Positions 15,994 through 26,949 of a stretch of 64,000 bases of DNA are shown here, in pieces (within the stretch, counting starts at the first letter, position 1; each line of letters opens with the position of its first letter). The position numbers were made by a program, and so were the translations under genes. Below the pieces are notes generated by a model. That model made no database searches, was not told where the DNA came from, and saw nothing but the letters and a program-made list of their open reading frames with translations. This stretch comes from Polyangiaceae bacterium (GTDB lineage: Bacteria; Myxococcota_A; Polyangia; Polyangiales; Polyangiaceae). Where the stretch lies: assembly GCA_016719945.1 (NCBI GenBank), contig JADJYE010000035.1:227522-291521 (forward strand), written 5' to 3'.

Positions 15994-18900
15994 CTAGATT
16001 CCCTTGGGATCGTACTTCGGCGGTGGCTTCTTCTGCGTGCCGGTCGGCTTCGGTCGTGGACCGATCGGCTTGCCGGTCCCGGTGACGGGCGGCGGCGCAG
16101 TCGCCGTCGTCGGCGGTGGGGTCGGCGCCGCCGTCGCGGTGGGCTCGGCGGTCGCGGTGGGCTCGGCGGTCGCGGTGGGCTCGGCGGTCGCGGCCGTCGC
16201 CGTCGTCAGAGCGGTCGGCTGAGGATCGACCGCGGGCTTCGGTGTCGTGGCCGTGCTCGCGGGGACCGTGGACTTGGCGGTCGCCGTGGGCGCGCTCGGC
16301 GCCGCGTCGGGGCCGCGGCTCGCCTCGATCAGGGCGATCACCCCAACGCCCACGACGACGCCGATGACGATGAGGAAGATGAGGCGCGTCCACGGAGAGC
16401 GCTTCGGCTCTGCCATGACGTCGACATCTTCGTCGGGGGGGGACTCGATTCGAGGCGCCGAGCTCAGATCGAACACGGGCATGGGCGCCCCAGGCTCGGT
16501 CCCGAGCGGCGTGGCCTCGGAGATGAGGCCCGCGCCCGAAGCTGGACCTGCCAGCTCGTCGCCCGGGACGTCGAGCGCGAGCATGGGCAGCGTGCCGTTC
16601 GGCGACCCGGCCGCCGCTTCGATGGGATCGCCAGCGGCCACGCTCGCCGCGGCGAGCTCTTCGCGCCGCTTGCGCAGCACGTCCGAGAGGACGTTCTCGA
16701 CGAAGTTGCCGACGTCCCTGCCCGAGGCTGGCTTCTCGAGCAGGCGGGCGATCCGCTCCAGCTCGCCGCGGACCTCCTCGGCCGTCGCCGGACGCTTCTT
16801 CGCATCCTTCTGGAGGAGCCTGAGCACGAGGGCGTCGAACTCGGGGTGGATGTCCGGGACGATGGTCCGGAGCGACGCGGGGGATTTGATGACGATGTTC
16901 TCGATCGTCTTGAGCTCCGAGTCGCCGCGGAACGGGTGGACTCCCGTGGCCATGAGGTAGAGGAGCGCGCCGAGCGAGAAGAGGTCGGCGCGGCGGTCGA
17001 TTTGAAGGCCGCCGAGCTGCTCCGGGGACAGATACGGGGTCTTGCCCTTCACCGTCGAGCCCGCCCGCGTGACGTGCACTCGGCCCTTCGATTTCGCGAT
17101 CCCGAAGTCGACGACCTTCGAGACGCCATCGGTCCCGACGAGCACGTTCGAAGGGTTGATGTCGCGGTGCACGAGATCGAGCAAGTGACCGTTGTCGTCG
17201 CGCAGCTCGTGCGCGGCGTGGAGGCCCGCACACACGTCCGAGGCCATGCGCAGCAGGATGGACAGCGGCACGCCGCCCGACGTCCGCGACGCCTCTTGCA
17301 CCGCGCCGAACGTCTCGCCGTTCACCCACTCCATCGCGATGTACATGACGCCGTCGTCGTCACCGACGGTGAGGATCTCGGCGACGTTGGGGTGCTTGAT
17401 CTTCGCGGCGACGCGCATCTCGTCCACGAACATCGTCTCGAAGTCCGCGTCGTCGGACAGCTCGGGCAGCAACGTCTTGAGCGCGACGAGGTGATCGATG
17501 CCGGTCTCACCTTGCCGGCGGGCAGCCCAGAGCGTCGCCATGCCGCCACGAGCGACGGCCGCGAGCAGCTCGAAGGCCTCCGGCGGTTGACCGAGCAGCC
17601 GCCCGGGCCCGAGGCGGTCGAGCGAGCTTCCGAGCCCGATGTTTCGCCTGCGGTTCGCCTCGACCGCGGGTGCCTTGGGCGAGGCAGCCACCGACGCCGC
17701 GGCGGTGGCGCTCACGGGCGCAGCGGCCGCAATCTCCGCGGCGACCGCAGCTTCGGCGGGCTTGCCATCGTCGGCGCCGGCCGCAGCAGGCTTGACGTCT
17801 TCGTCGGGGGAACCTGGCTCGGCGTCGATGCCCAGCAGCGTTTGCTGGCGCGGCTTCGGGGGCGGCCGTCGCATGGGCGGCGGGCGCGTCGGCTGCTTCA
17901 CCGGCGGCGGCGTCTCTTCGGCCTCGACGAGGAGGTCGGAGTCGACGGCGGTCGGCTCGTCTTCGAGCTGGTCTTCGGCTTGGGCCGACGTAGGAGTGGC
18001 TGGCGGCTGGGGGATCGTGACCTGGGGCGCCTCGTCTTCGATGACCGGCGACTGGGCTTGAGCGGGTCGCTGCGCGGGCAGCGCCTCGGCTGGCGCGGCC
18101 GCGAAGCCCATCAGCGTCTTGGCGCGCGTGCGCTGCGCCGCCGTGGGGGCGACTGCGGCCTTCGGTGCCTCGGGGGTCTCGGCTTTGGCCGCGCCGTTCT
18201 GTCCGGAGGCGGGCGACACGGGTGTCGCCGGCGGTGTGGCGGCGGGCGACGCGGCCGGCTTCGCAGCGGCGGGCTCGGCGCCGCCGTTCGGGGGCTTCGG
18301 ACGCCCGACGGAGATCGGCCCACCCGGCGCCGCGGCAGGCGGCCGTACCGAGGCGAACGCGCGCGGCGTGCCCACCGCGCGGCTCTGTGATTTGTCGACC
18401 TGGCTCGCGGCGAACTCCGCGACCGCCTCGTGGGTCGCCACGTCGGAGGTCTCGATCGCGCGCGCGAGCTCGTCGGGGTGGTTCCGTTCGGCGGGATCGC
18501 GCGCGAGCTGACCCACGATCGCCCGTGAGATCAGCTCGCTGACGTCCGCGCGCTGCGACTTCGGATCCGGGATGGCGCTAGCGAGCACCTTCTGGATGAC
18601 CGCGGCCTCCATTCGGGACGCGAACAGGCGCTGCCGCGTGAAGAGCTCCCACGCGAGGACCGCCGCGCTGAAGCTGTCGGCGCGCAGATCGGGGGCGGGC
18701 GGTGGAGGGCCCAGCGTGAGGCTCATCGCCTTGACGCGCTCGGGCGCGGCGAAGGGGAGCCGGTCGAGGTTCTTGGCGAAGTGCAGCCCGAACCGCGTCA
18801 ACGCGCGGTCGACACCGAAGCCGCTGACCCGAGCGCGACCGTCGGCGCCCAGGTGGATGCACCAAGGGCCCAGCTCTCCGTGGCCGAGCTCCGGGGTCGC

Positions 18901-19308
18901 GGCGTGTGCCGCGCGGATCGCGTCGAGGACGTCGAGCACGATGCGCATCGCGATCGGCAGCGGCATCCCGTCTGGACCGGCGCGTCGCAGCAGGGTGGCG
19001 AGCGAGTCGCCGTCGTGGTGCTCGTGCGCCACGAAGATCTCTCCATCGGCGGTGCCGCTGTCGACGACCTTGAGGATCGTGGGGCTCGTCAGCTCCGCCG
19101 CCTTCTTCGCGGCCTGGAGGAAGCCGTCGCAGAGCTGAGGGCTCTTCGCGACGTGACGGTGAACCTTGGTCAGCATCACCTGCGGGCTGGACGCGTCTGC
19201 CGCGGCGCGCGCGACGAACGTCGCGCCAACGCTGCTCGCGCATACCTCCCGGAGAAGCTCATAGGACCCAAGCTTCTTGCCGGTGGCCTGCTGCTGTGTA
19301 GAAACCAT
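15994..19308 (-). CDS. Tandem pseudokinase-Ser/Thr protein kinase, membrane anchored
   Basis: A 1104-residue protein with two kinase-fold domains. The first, residues ~14-290, is degenerate. The Gly loop is CASSVGATF, HRD is replaced in GHGELGPWCI, and DFG by VSGFG, so it should not be catalytic. A long Ala/Pro/Glu linker follows. The second domain, about 575-850, is intact: ARGGMATLW, VALKTLLPE, LVHRDINPSN, VVDFGIAKS and TPYLSPEQLGG. A transmembrane helix lies at about 974-997 (LIFLIVIGVVVGVGVIALI). The outer tail has Thr/Ala/Glu/Pro repeats (PTATAEPTATAEPT). An inactive kinase fused to an active one suggests internal allosteric control. It lies upstream of a TPR/PEGA protein in an operon. 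Confidence 0.92.
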   Translation of the reverse strand: MVSTQQQATGKKLGSYELLREVCASSVGATFVARAAADASSPQVMLTKVHRHVAKSPQLCDGFLQAAKKAAELTSPTILKVVDSGTADGEIFVAHEHHDGDSLATLLRRAGPDGMPLPIAMRIVLDVLDAIRAAHAATPELGHGELGPWCIHLGADGRARVSGFGVDRALTRFGLHFAKNLDRLPFAAPERVKAMSLTLGPPPPAPDLRADSFSAAVLAWELFTRQRLFASRMEAAVIQKVLASAIPDPKSQRADVSELISRAIVGQLARDPAERNHPDELARAIETSDVATHEAVAEFAASQVDKSQSRAVGTPRAFASVRPPAAAPGGPISVGRPKPPNGGAEPAAAKPAASPAATPPATPVSPASGQNGAAKAETPEAPKAAVAPTAAQRTRAKTLMGFAAAPAEALPAQRPAQAQSPVIEDEAPQVTIPQPPATPTSAQAEDQLEDEPTAVDSDLLVEAEETPPPVKQPTRPPPMRRPPPKPRQQTLLGIDAEPGSPDEDVKPAAAGADDGKPAEAAVAAEIAAAAPVSATAAASVAASPKAPAVEANRRRNIGLGSSLDRLGPGRLLGQPPEAFELLAAVARGGMATLWAARRQGETGIDHLVALKTLLPELSDDADFETMFVDEMRVAAKIKHPNVAEILTVGDDDGVMYIAMEWVNGETFGAVQEASRTSGGVPLSILLRMASDVCAGLHAAHELRDDNGHLLDLVHRDINPSNVLVGTDGVSKVVDFGIAKSKGRVHVTRAGSTVKGKTPYLSPEQLGGLQIDRRADLFSLGALLYLMATGVHPFRGDSELKTIENIVIKSPASLRTIVPDIHPEFDALVLRLLQKDAKKRPATAEEVRGELERIARLLEKPASGRDVGNFVENVLSDVLRKRREELAAASVAAGDPIEAAAGSPNGTLPMLALDVPGDELAGPASGAGLISEATPLGTEPGAPMPVFDLSSAPRIESPPDEDVDVMAEPKRSPWTRLIFLIVIGVVVGVGVIALIEASRGPDAAPSAPTATAKSTVPASTATTPKPAVDPQPTALTTATAATAEPTATAEPTATAEPTATAAPTPPPTTATAPPPVTGTGKPIGPRPKPTGTQKKPPPKYDPKGI

Positions 19309-19414
19309 CGGATCAGCAGGCTATCAGGCGTCAACGCCCTGGGGGAAGTCAACGGCGGGTCGGGCGGTCGTGAGGGACTTCTCCGTCGGGCTTCGCTGTG
19401 ACACAAAGCCCGGT

Positions 19415-19849
19415 ATGAACGACGAGCCGAAGCCCAGCCCTACGGCGCTCGCGGCGGTGGAGCCCGAGAGCCGGAGCGCGGCGTACCCGCTGTCCCGACT
19501 CTCCGCGCGCATCGACCTGGTCGACGTCGCTAGTGAGATCCAGGAGGCCGACCGCGTGCTCGGCGCCGTCGTCGGAGGGCAGCTCGACGTGATCGCAGAG
19601 CAGATCCGGGGCCTTCAGGACAAGGCGCGTCAGATTCTCGCGCGCGCCGAGCTCGCTGCCCAGCTCCACCGGGCGCGCTGCAGCTTCAAGAAGCGACCTG
19701 GGCACGTGTACCACTTGTACCGACGCAGCCCGACAGATGTGTATCTGTCGCTCTTGTCGCCAGGCGAGTGGGGGGGCGTTCCGCCTCACCCGTTCGAAGG
19801 CTCGTTCCGGCTCGAGGTCGACATGGCGTGGACGCGCGTCGACAGCTGA
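19415..19849 (+). CDS. DUF2452 domain protein
   Basis: A 144-residue protein. I chose the ATG at 19415 (MNDEPKPSPTALAAVEP); a longer frame from 19277 adds residues that look non-coding. The core matches the DUF2452 family as I know it: EADRVLGAVVGGQLDVIAEQ, IRGLQDKARQILARAE, LHRARCSFKKRPGHVYHLY and LSLLSPGEWGG, ending in FRLEVDMAWTRVDS. The family also occurs in animals (C1orf50-like) and has no established biochemical function. Its start is 106 bases from the divergent kinase gene, and its stop is three bases from the convergent endopeptidase gene, so it is likely monocistronic. Confidence 0.9.
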   Translation: MNDEPKPSPTALAAVEPESRSAAYPLSRLSARIDLVDVASEIQEADRVLGAVVGGQLDVIAEQIRGLQDKARQILARAELAAQLHRARCSFKKRPGHVYHLYRRSPTDVYLSLLSPGEWGGVPPHPFEGSFRLEVDMAWTRVDS

Positions 19850-19852
19850 CCG

Positions 19853-20668
19853 CTAGCCGCGCTTGGGCTTCTTCTTGTTCTGCTTCTTGGCGCGGGCGTC
19901 GTCCGACTTCTGCTTCTTTGCAAAGTTGATGCAGGCGCGATCCGCGGAGGGGCACGCGATCCGAACGTGGAAGTGGTTGTCGTGGGGCAGCGCCTTGCGC
20001 GGCTGCATCAACACCTCCGCCGCGCGGTTGCGGACAGCGGGCGAGGCGCCCGCCCGAGCCGCTTGCGCGAGCAGGCGCGCCCGCAGGTGGTGCGCGACGA
20101 AGATCTGCAGCACGCGCGCCTTGGGATCCGTGAGCATGCTCTCGACCAGCACCCAGTTGCGGGCGTCGTCGAAGCGCGCGGACGGAAGCCCGACGACGTT
20201 GCCTGCCGCGTCGACGGTGGCGAAGCGCTTCGGAGAGAAGGGCTTGCCCCCGCGGGTGAAATAAAAGCCGAGGTCCGCGTCACGCCCGCTCTCGTGCGAG
20301 CGGTGCCCATCGACCTCGCCGCCGCCCTTGCGGGACAGGTCTCCCACGGTGAGCACCGAGCCGGGGTGCTTCTTCGCGACCTGGGCCGCGCCGCGCTCGA
20401 GCATGTCGACGAGCGCGGGCATCCCGTAGGCGAGCGCGCCGACCAGGCGCAGATCCTTCGAGGTGCTGATGCGCTTGCCGCCGACCAGCGCACCCTCGGT
20501 CGGCGAGCCGACGCTCCGCGGCGCGGGGCCGGTCGCCTTCGCCGGCCTCGGCGTCTTTGCGGCGGACGCGGACTTCGTCGTCACCGACGACGTGCTCTTC
20601 TTCGCGTGCGCAGTCTCTGGCAGCAACGTCCAGAGGAGGAGCACGGGGACGGTCCAGGCCCACCGCAT
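19853..20668 (-). CDS. M74 (MepA-like) penicillin-insensitive murein endopeptidase
   Basis: A 271-residue exported protein. The start at 20668 gives a clean signal peptide (MRWAWTVPVLLLWTLLPETA); the longer frame to 20704 does not. The zinc ligands of the M74/LAS peptidases are in HRSHESGRDADLGFY (His, Asp) and PHDNHFHVRI (His pair). The enzyme should hydrolyse D-Ala-mesoDAP crosslinks in peptidoglycan in the periplasm. The Lys-rich C-terminus (KKQNKKKPKRG) may bind anionic polymers. The gene lies 51 bases downstream of a zinc-ribbon kinase gene and could be in one transcript with it and the SGNH hydrolase gene. A second M74 domain occurs at 60631-62575. Confidence 0.9.
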   Translation of the reverse strand: MRWAWTVPVLLLWTLLPETAHAKKSTSSVTTKSASAAKTPRPAKATGPAPRSVGSPTEGALVGGKRISTSKDLRLVGALAYGMPALVDMLERGAAQVAKKHPGSVLTVGDLSRKGGGEVDGHRSHESGRDADLGFYFTRGGKPFSPKRFATVDAAGNVVGLPSARFDDARNWVLVESMLTDPKARVLQIFVAHHLRARLLAQAARAGASPAVRNRAAEVLMQPRKALPHDNHFHVRIACPSADRACINFAKKQKSDDARAKKQNKKKPKRG

Positions 20669-20719
20669 GAGGAGGTGGTAGCAGCGGCGCGCGCCCTGGG
20701 CCAAGAAGCGGGGGCGCGC

Positions 20720-22048
<1,329 letters not shown>

Positions 22049-22084
22049 GGCCCGCAGCATACGCCGGGTCAGCGCCCCGCGCTG

Positions 22085-23437
22085 CTAGCGCCCTTGGGCG
22101 CTCTTGCCGCCGTGTGACGCCGGACCATACCCCGCGACCAGGCCCTCGAACATCGTCGCGCCGAGCTCGCGATAGCCCTTGATGGTCAGGTGGATCTGGT
22201 CCGGCTGGACCTTGCCGTCGGGCTCGAGCGACAGCCGTTCGAACGCCCCCTCGCCACCGAGGATCTCCCACGCGTCGAACCAGAAGCACCCGTGGTCCTT
22301 CGCGGCCTTCATGAGCCCCTTGCGCATCGTGGTCACGCGGGCCTCCGCGTCGCCTCGATCGGTCGGTGATACCACGACGCAGTCCACGTCCGACAAAACG
22401 CTACGCACGCGCGCGAGGAGCTCGCCGACCTGCTTCTCGACCTTGCCGTAGGCAGGGTTGGCGTCGCCGGCCTCGTTGGTCCCGTATTCGAAGATGACGA
22501 GGTCGGGCCGGCGGCGCGCGACCTCCTTCGTCCACGCCGCCTCTTCCCAGGCGAGGGCGGTCCCGTAGCGCGCCCCGTTGATGGCGAGCGTGTCGAGCAC
22601 GACGCCAGGGTGTTTGGCGGGGTCGGCCTCGATCACCACGCCGCATAGGTCGGTGCGGCCGATCGGCCGAACCACGAAGGGCTCCTTGGTGGACGCCGTG
22701 AGCTCGAGGTGGGCCACGGCGCCGCGCTGTCCTGGCGCCTCGACGAGCGTGACCTCGTGACCTCCGTCCGTGGCGTACGCGAGGGCGTCTCCGGGCTCGA
22801 CGAAGCGGTAGCAGAGGTCGAGCTTCGCAGCCCCACCGGGCACGCCCCCCGGCAGCTTGAGCTCGACCCGCGGGAGATCGTCGTAGCCGCTCATCATGAG
22901 CCCGCCGAGGCCGTAGATCCCGTCGCCCTGCCGCTTCGGATCGACGGGCTTCTTGGGACGCATCCGCCATTTCCCCCGGATGTCGAGCTTCACCCCGTCG
23001 TGCCTGTAGTTCTTGTAGCCCAGGTGGACGAAGCCAGGCCCGCCGTCGCCGAAGCGCTCTGCGAGCAGCTTGCGGACCTGCCCCGACCAGAAGTCGGCCT
23101 GGCCGTGCGAGTCGCCCAGCCACAGGATGCGCACGTGGTCCGTGCGCTTCTTGCGGGCCAGCTCGTTGAGCGCGGCGTGGAAGCGGGCGAGCTGGGGCGT
23201 CGACGAGCGGAAGGGCGGCTCATCCGGGGCGACCACGGAGGTCGGCTGCGCGTCGGGCGCCGACGTCGCGGGCGTCGCCGGCGGCGACTCGGCGGTCGGG
23301 TGCGGCGGCGCGTTCGAGGGCGGGGGGGCCGCCGGCGCCGGCGGGGCGCACGCCGTGGCGGCCAGGAGCCAAGGCACCGCGGCCGAAAGGAGGCGGGTTG
23401 ACAGCGGCCTGGAGGCGGCGAGCGAGCGGGGGTTCAT
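22085..23437 (-). CDS. SGNH/GDSL-family hydrolase lipoprotein
   Basis: A 450-residue protein. The ATG at 23437 gives a lipoprotein signal (LLSAAVPWLLAATACAPP, lipobox Cys after ATA). The long upstream extension of the frame is the antisense shadow of the divergent gene. After a Pro/Ala linker, block I is ILWLGDSHGQADFW (nucleophile Ser). A block-III-like segment is VIFEYGTNEAGDANP, and block V is PDQIHLTIKGYRELG (catalytic Asp/His). A beta-rich insert separates block I from the rest. These are the elements of the OAT/AlgX-like SGNH group, which adds or removes acyl groups on extracellular polysaccharide. The exact substrate cannot be read. It shares a divergent 85-base promoter region with the lipoprotein gene at 23523. 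Confidence 0.88.
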   Translation of the reverse strand: MNPRSLAASRPLSTRLLSAAVPWLLAATACAPPAPAAPPPSNAPPHPTAESPPATPATSAPDAQPTSVVAPDEPPFRSSTPQLARFHAALNELARKKRTDHVRILWLGDSHGQADFWSGQVRKLLAERFGDGGPGFVHLGYKNYRHDGVKLDIRGKWRMRPKKPVDPKRQGDGIYGLGGLMMSGYDDLPRVELKLPGGVPGGAAKLDLCYRFVEPGDALAYATDGGHEVTLVEAPGQRGAVAHLELTASTKEPFVVRPIGRTDLCGVVIEADPAKHPGVVLDTLAINGARYGTALAWEEAAWTKEVARRRPDLVIFEYGTNEAGDANPAYGKVEKQVGELLARVRSVLSDVDCVVVSPTDRGDAEARVTTMRKGLMKAAKDHGCFWFDAWEILGGEGAFERLSLEPDGKVQPDQIHLTIKGYRELGATMFEGLVAGYGPASHGGKSAQGR

Positions 23438-23522
23438 CGACGGGCCGGACCCTTCTGGGACATCGTCCTCTCGACACGTCTTGTCCCATGCCGAGCCGCG
23501 GGGCAAAAGAACCGAAGTGAAG

Positions 23523-25140
23523 ATGGCCTCGACCGTGACCCGCAGGCGCTGCTTGGTCGGCGTGTTGGCGGTCGCGGCCGCGGGCTGCGCCGAGCAGCGC
23601 GCCGCGCCGGCGCCGTCGGAGAGCGCGCCGCCGCCCGAGCGCCCGCCGACCCCTCGGCCCCAGGGCGTCATCGGGACGGCGGTCGCCGCCAGCCCCGCGC
23701 GCCTCCACGGCTCGCTCCGCTCGCTCCTCGGCGACGAGCTCGGGCTGGCCTCGACGTACGGCGCGACCGTCACGCTGCTCGCCGGTCTGCCGCTCACCTC
23801 CGCGTCGACGATCGATGAGGCCGCGCCGCTCAGGGCGGTGTTGTGGGCGCCGACGTCCTCGGAGGTCGAGCTGGTCGCGGCCGTGCCGCTGCGCGCGCCC
23901 GAGTTGCTGCTCGCGCAGGTCTCTTCCGGGCAAGCAGCTCCACATCGCACCCGACGGGACGAAGAGGCAGGGCTCGACTGGGTCGAGCCGGTGGCCGTCG
24001 ACGTCCCGCCGAGCGTCGCGGTCGCGGTCGCGCGCAACCACCTCGTGCTCGGCTCGTCGGCGCGCGCCGTCGCGGCGTGCGGCGCTTACCTCGCCCACCC
24101 GGCGCCGCCCGAGGCTCGAGCCCGGCTCATCGGCGCTCTCGGTCTGGCTCTCGCGGGACGCCGCGGTGCGGGCGGCGGGGGTCGTGGGCGAGCGAGCCAG
24201 CGCCGGGCGCGGCCCCGAGTGGGGGGCGCTGCTCGGGCTGCTCTCATCGAACGACGAGGTCACGCGCCTCTCGGACGCCCGCGAGCTCAAGATCGACGCA
24301 AACCTCGACGGCGAGGCGCTCACGCTCAGCGTCGCCGTCGACACGGCGTCCGCTCCGCCGAGCGCGTGCGTGGACGGTCCGCTGAGCGAGCTGACGAGCG
24401 CGAACGTCGAGGCCGCGCTGGTCTTCGCCACGTTCTCGGACGACGCGACCCGCCGCGCGAGCGCCGAGCGCGCCGCCGGGTGGCTCGCGCAAGCTGGGCT
24501 CGCGGGCGGCGAGCGAGGCGCGAAGGTGAAGGACGCGCTCGCCGCGATCGCGCGCGCGCGCGGCCAAGGGACGCGCCTCGCCGTCGAGCTCAGCGAGGTC
24601 GGCTGGCTCGCTTACGGATCGAGCGACGTCACGGAGCCTGCGGCGGCGAGGGACGCCCTCGAAGCGCTCCGCGTGGCGCTCGACGCGGGCGCCGACGCAA
24701 AGGCAGGCATGGAGCTCGTGGCCTCCAAGGCCGTCGTCGAGAACGTGGGCGAGGCGCTGCGCCTACGGCTCCGGCGCCCGGAGTCGGGGGGCACCGACGC
24801 GAAGCCAGTGGCGACGATCCTCGCGCGCGTCCACGAAGAGCGCCTGGTCTTGTCGACCGGCGCCGACCCCTCCTACGCCCTGCTGCGTGAGCTTCGCGCG
24901 TCGGCGGGCGCGGCCTCGCTCGCCGAGCGCGGCGAGGTCGCCGCGCTCGCGGCCCGCGTCGACGCCAGCGCGACGGCCTTCGCCTACGCCGACCTCGCGG
25001 CCCTCCGCGGCAAGCCTCGAGGCGCCCGGCTGATAGCGTCGCTCCGTACCTGCGCCAGCCCCGCCGTCGTCCGCGCGGCGATCTCCCACCGCGCCGCGCG
25101 CGAGCTCGTCGATCTGCTCAGGGCACGCGCAAGACCTTGA
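23523..25140 (+). pseudogene. Lipoprotein gene of unknown function, carrying apparent frameshifts
   Basis: The product would be a ~538-residue lipoprotein (TVTRRRCLVGVLAVAAAGCA, lipobox Cys). The frame changes three times by third-position GC and sense of the sequence. It moves +1 near 23925-23935, after which LPGKQLHIAPDGTKRQG reads well, back near 23965-23972 to GLDWVEPVAVDVPPSVAVAV, and +1 again near 24119-24123 (run of C) to GSSALSVWLSRDAAVRAA. The total length of 1618 bases agrees with a net gain of one base. No domain is recognised; the protein is Ala/Leu rich with alternating strands and helices. The 3' end overlaps the convergent lipoprotein gene by 23 bases. Either sequencing indels or decay could explain it. 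Confidence 0.75.
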
Positions 25141-25864
25141 TGTCGACGTGCGCGTTGAAGCCCTTCGCGGCGTTCTGGCCAGGGTCCATCTGGAAGAGCG
25201 CGAGCACCAGCGCGCCGTCCGGCGTGGCCGTGGCTTGCGCGACGTTCGGCTTGAACTCGGGCGCGAAGTCGAGCTTGGGGAGGCTCTCTGCCTTGAGGCC
25301 GCGCACGAGATCGAAGTGATCCTTCTTCCACACGAGCTTCCCGCCCAGGGCGCCCACGTCGGCGGTCGCGAAGCCGAGCGCTGGCTTGAAGTCGGAGAGC
25401 TCGAGCGCGAGCGCGCCGTCCAGCTTCTCTTTCCCCAGCCAGGCCGAGGTCGACGCGACCAGCGCCGCGTTGTCGCTGTTGCACGGCGCCCCCGGGGCGC
25501 ACAACGTCGCCTGCGACTCGTACGCGTCGGCCTCCGAAGAGATCGTGCCGATGACGCCAGCGCCCTTGCCTTGCTCGGTGTAGGTCGAGACGACCGCGAA
25601 GACCTTCCGCTCGCCGTGCCACGCCGCCCAGCCCGCGAGGAGCTTCTCGGCCAGGCGCGATCGCTTCAGCGCGGGGTCTTCGCCTTTCTTGGTGGCCGTG
25701 GCCGAGGGCGGCTCGGCGCCGTCGGGCTCGTCGGTCGCGGGCTCCGCGGAGGGCGTGGGGGCCGTCGACGGAGGGGAGACCGCGGGCTCGTCGTAGGTCA
25801 TCTCCGCTGACGCGCAGGCCAGCGAGAATGACGCCCAGAGCGCAACGACGCTGCTTGACCTCAT
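25118..25864 (-). CDS. Hypothetical lipoprotein
   Basis: A 248-residue protein starting at the ATG at 25864 (MRSSSVVALWASFSLACASA), a lipoprotein signal with Cys in SLAC. A Pro/Ser/Glu/Thr linker runs to about residue 65. The remainder is a soluble domain beginning LAEKLLAGWAAWHGERKVFA and ending GFNAHVDIKVLRVP, with two Cys (ATLCAPGAPCNS) likely disulfide bonded. I recognise no family. The start is about 160 bases from the divergent 3D-domain gene. The 3' end overlaps the convergent gene by 23 bases. It probably faces the periplasm or the outer membrane. Confidence 0.75.
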   Translation of the reverse strand: MRSSSVVALWASFSLACASAEMTYDEPAVSPPSTAPTPSAEPATDEPDGAEPPSATATKKGEDPALKRSRLAEKLLAGWAAWHGERKVFAVVSTYTEQGKGAGVIGTISSEADAYESQATLCAPGAPCNSDNAALVASTSAWLGKEKLDGALALELSDFKPALGFATADVGALGGKLVWKKDHFDLVRGLKAESLPKLDFAPEFKPNVAQATATPDGALVLALFQMDPGQNAAKGFNAHVDIKVLRVP

Positions 25865-26022
25865 GCGAGTCCTTCTTCCATAGCGCGGTTTCGCAGGCCC
25901 TTCACCGGCCGTCCCACTGCTTGTACCGTGCCCCCTGGGTGCCACAAGGGTCGAGCACGTCTCGCGCGGCCGACCCAAGGCCCTTGCGCCGAGCCGGCTC
26001 CTCGGTTGGATGGTGACTGACC

Positions 26023-26781
26023 TTGCGACGACGAACCGATCTCATCCTGCTGCTCGCGTGCCTCGCCGTAGCGAGCTCTTCTTGTCGAGGCTCCGACTTC
26101 GTGAGGAGCGGCGAGTACGAAGCCCGAGACCTCGACGTGTCCCGGGACTGGGTCGACGGGCCTCCGCGGGGAGAGGCCCCGTCGGCGGCGCCGACGGTCG
26201 GCCAGCGAGCGGCCCAGACGTTCCGCAACACGTATTACGACTTCCCGTCGGAGGGTGCCGGCAAGAAGGACGCGAAGGTGTTCGACGCCTCGTGCAAGGC
26301 GATCGCCGAGGTCACCAAGGAGTTCCACGACAAGGTGTGCCTCCAGGGCAGCGGCAGGCTCGCGACGGGGCAGACCATCAGCTTCGCCAAGCGAGACTGC
26401 GAGTGCGCGGCCGAGTGCCCGAAGAGCGCACAGAAGATCTGCTTCGAAGCCCTCGACCCCAAGCAATTCCCGAGCGGGCGTGGGGCGATGGGCCAGGCGG
26501 TCACCCCGATGCGGACCCTGGCCGTCGATGACAAAGTCATCCCGCTCGGGTCGGTCGTCTTCATCCCTGAGTACGACGGGCTCGCGAAGCCCGACGGTAG
26601 CACGCACGACGGTTGTTTCATCGCCGAAGACCGCGGGAGCAAGGTCGAAGGTCACCACGTCGACGTCTTCACCGGAGAGCCTTCGACCACCAAGGCGTGG
26701 AACCAGGCCGTCCCCTCGAACAGCGGCGTCCACGTCGAGATCGACGCGCCCCGCTGCGGCTATTTGAAGAAGAAGCCCTAG
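26023..26781 (+). CDS. 3D-domain (double-psi beta-barrel) lipoprotein, putative wall hydrolase
   Basis: A 252-residue protein beginning with TTG. It has a lipoprotein signal (ILLLACLAVASSSCRGS). The C-terminal ~90 residues form a 3D domain: RTLAVDDKVIPLGSVVFIPE, then DGCFIAEDRGSKVEGHHVDV and FTG, with the Asp residues that name the family. This is the catalytic fold of MltA-type lytic transglycosylases and of Rpf2/YuiC-like proteins. A middle segment has four close cysteines (RDCECAAECPKSAQKIC). A muralytic activity is inferred. It is a third wall-active candidate in this region, after M74 and SGNH. The TTG start is supported by the signal peptide immediately after it. Confidence 0.85.
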   Translation: MRRRTDLILLLACLAVASSSCRGSDFVRSGEYEARDLDVSRDWVDGPPRGEAPSAAPTVGQRAAQTFRNTYYDFPSEGAGKKDAKVFDASCKAIAEVTKEFHDKVCLQGSGRLATGQTISFAKRDCECAAECPKSAQKICFEALDPKQFPSGRGAMGQAVTPMRTLAVDDKVIPLGSVVFIPEYDGLAKPDGSTHDGCFIAEDRGSKVEGHHVDVFTGEPSTTKAWNQAVPSNSGVHVEIDAPRCGYLKKKP

Positions 26782-26949
26782 CCCCCGCGGCAGGTCGCCG
26801 ACCGACCGAACGGACCGCGAGGGGAGCCGGCGAGCGCGAAAAAACAAAGCGGCGCTGGCCGCGAGGGTGAGGCTAGAATCACGCGACCCGAGACACGATG
26901 GGGACGGTTGCACCACGTCCCTCTCCTTAGCCCTCGTCTGCCCGCGTGA

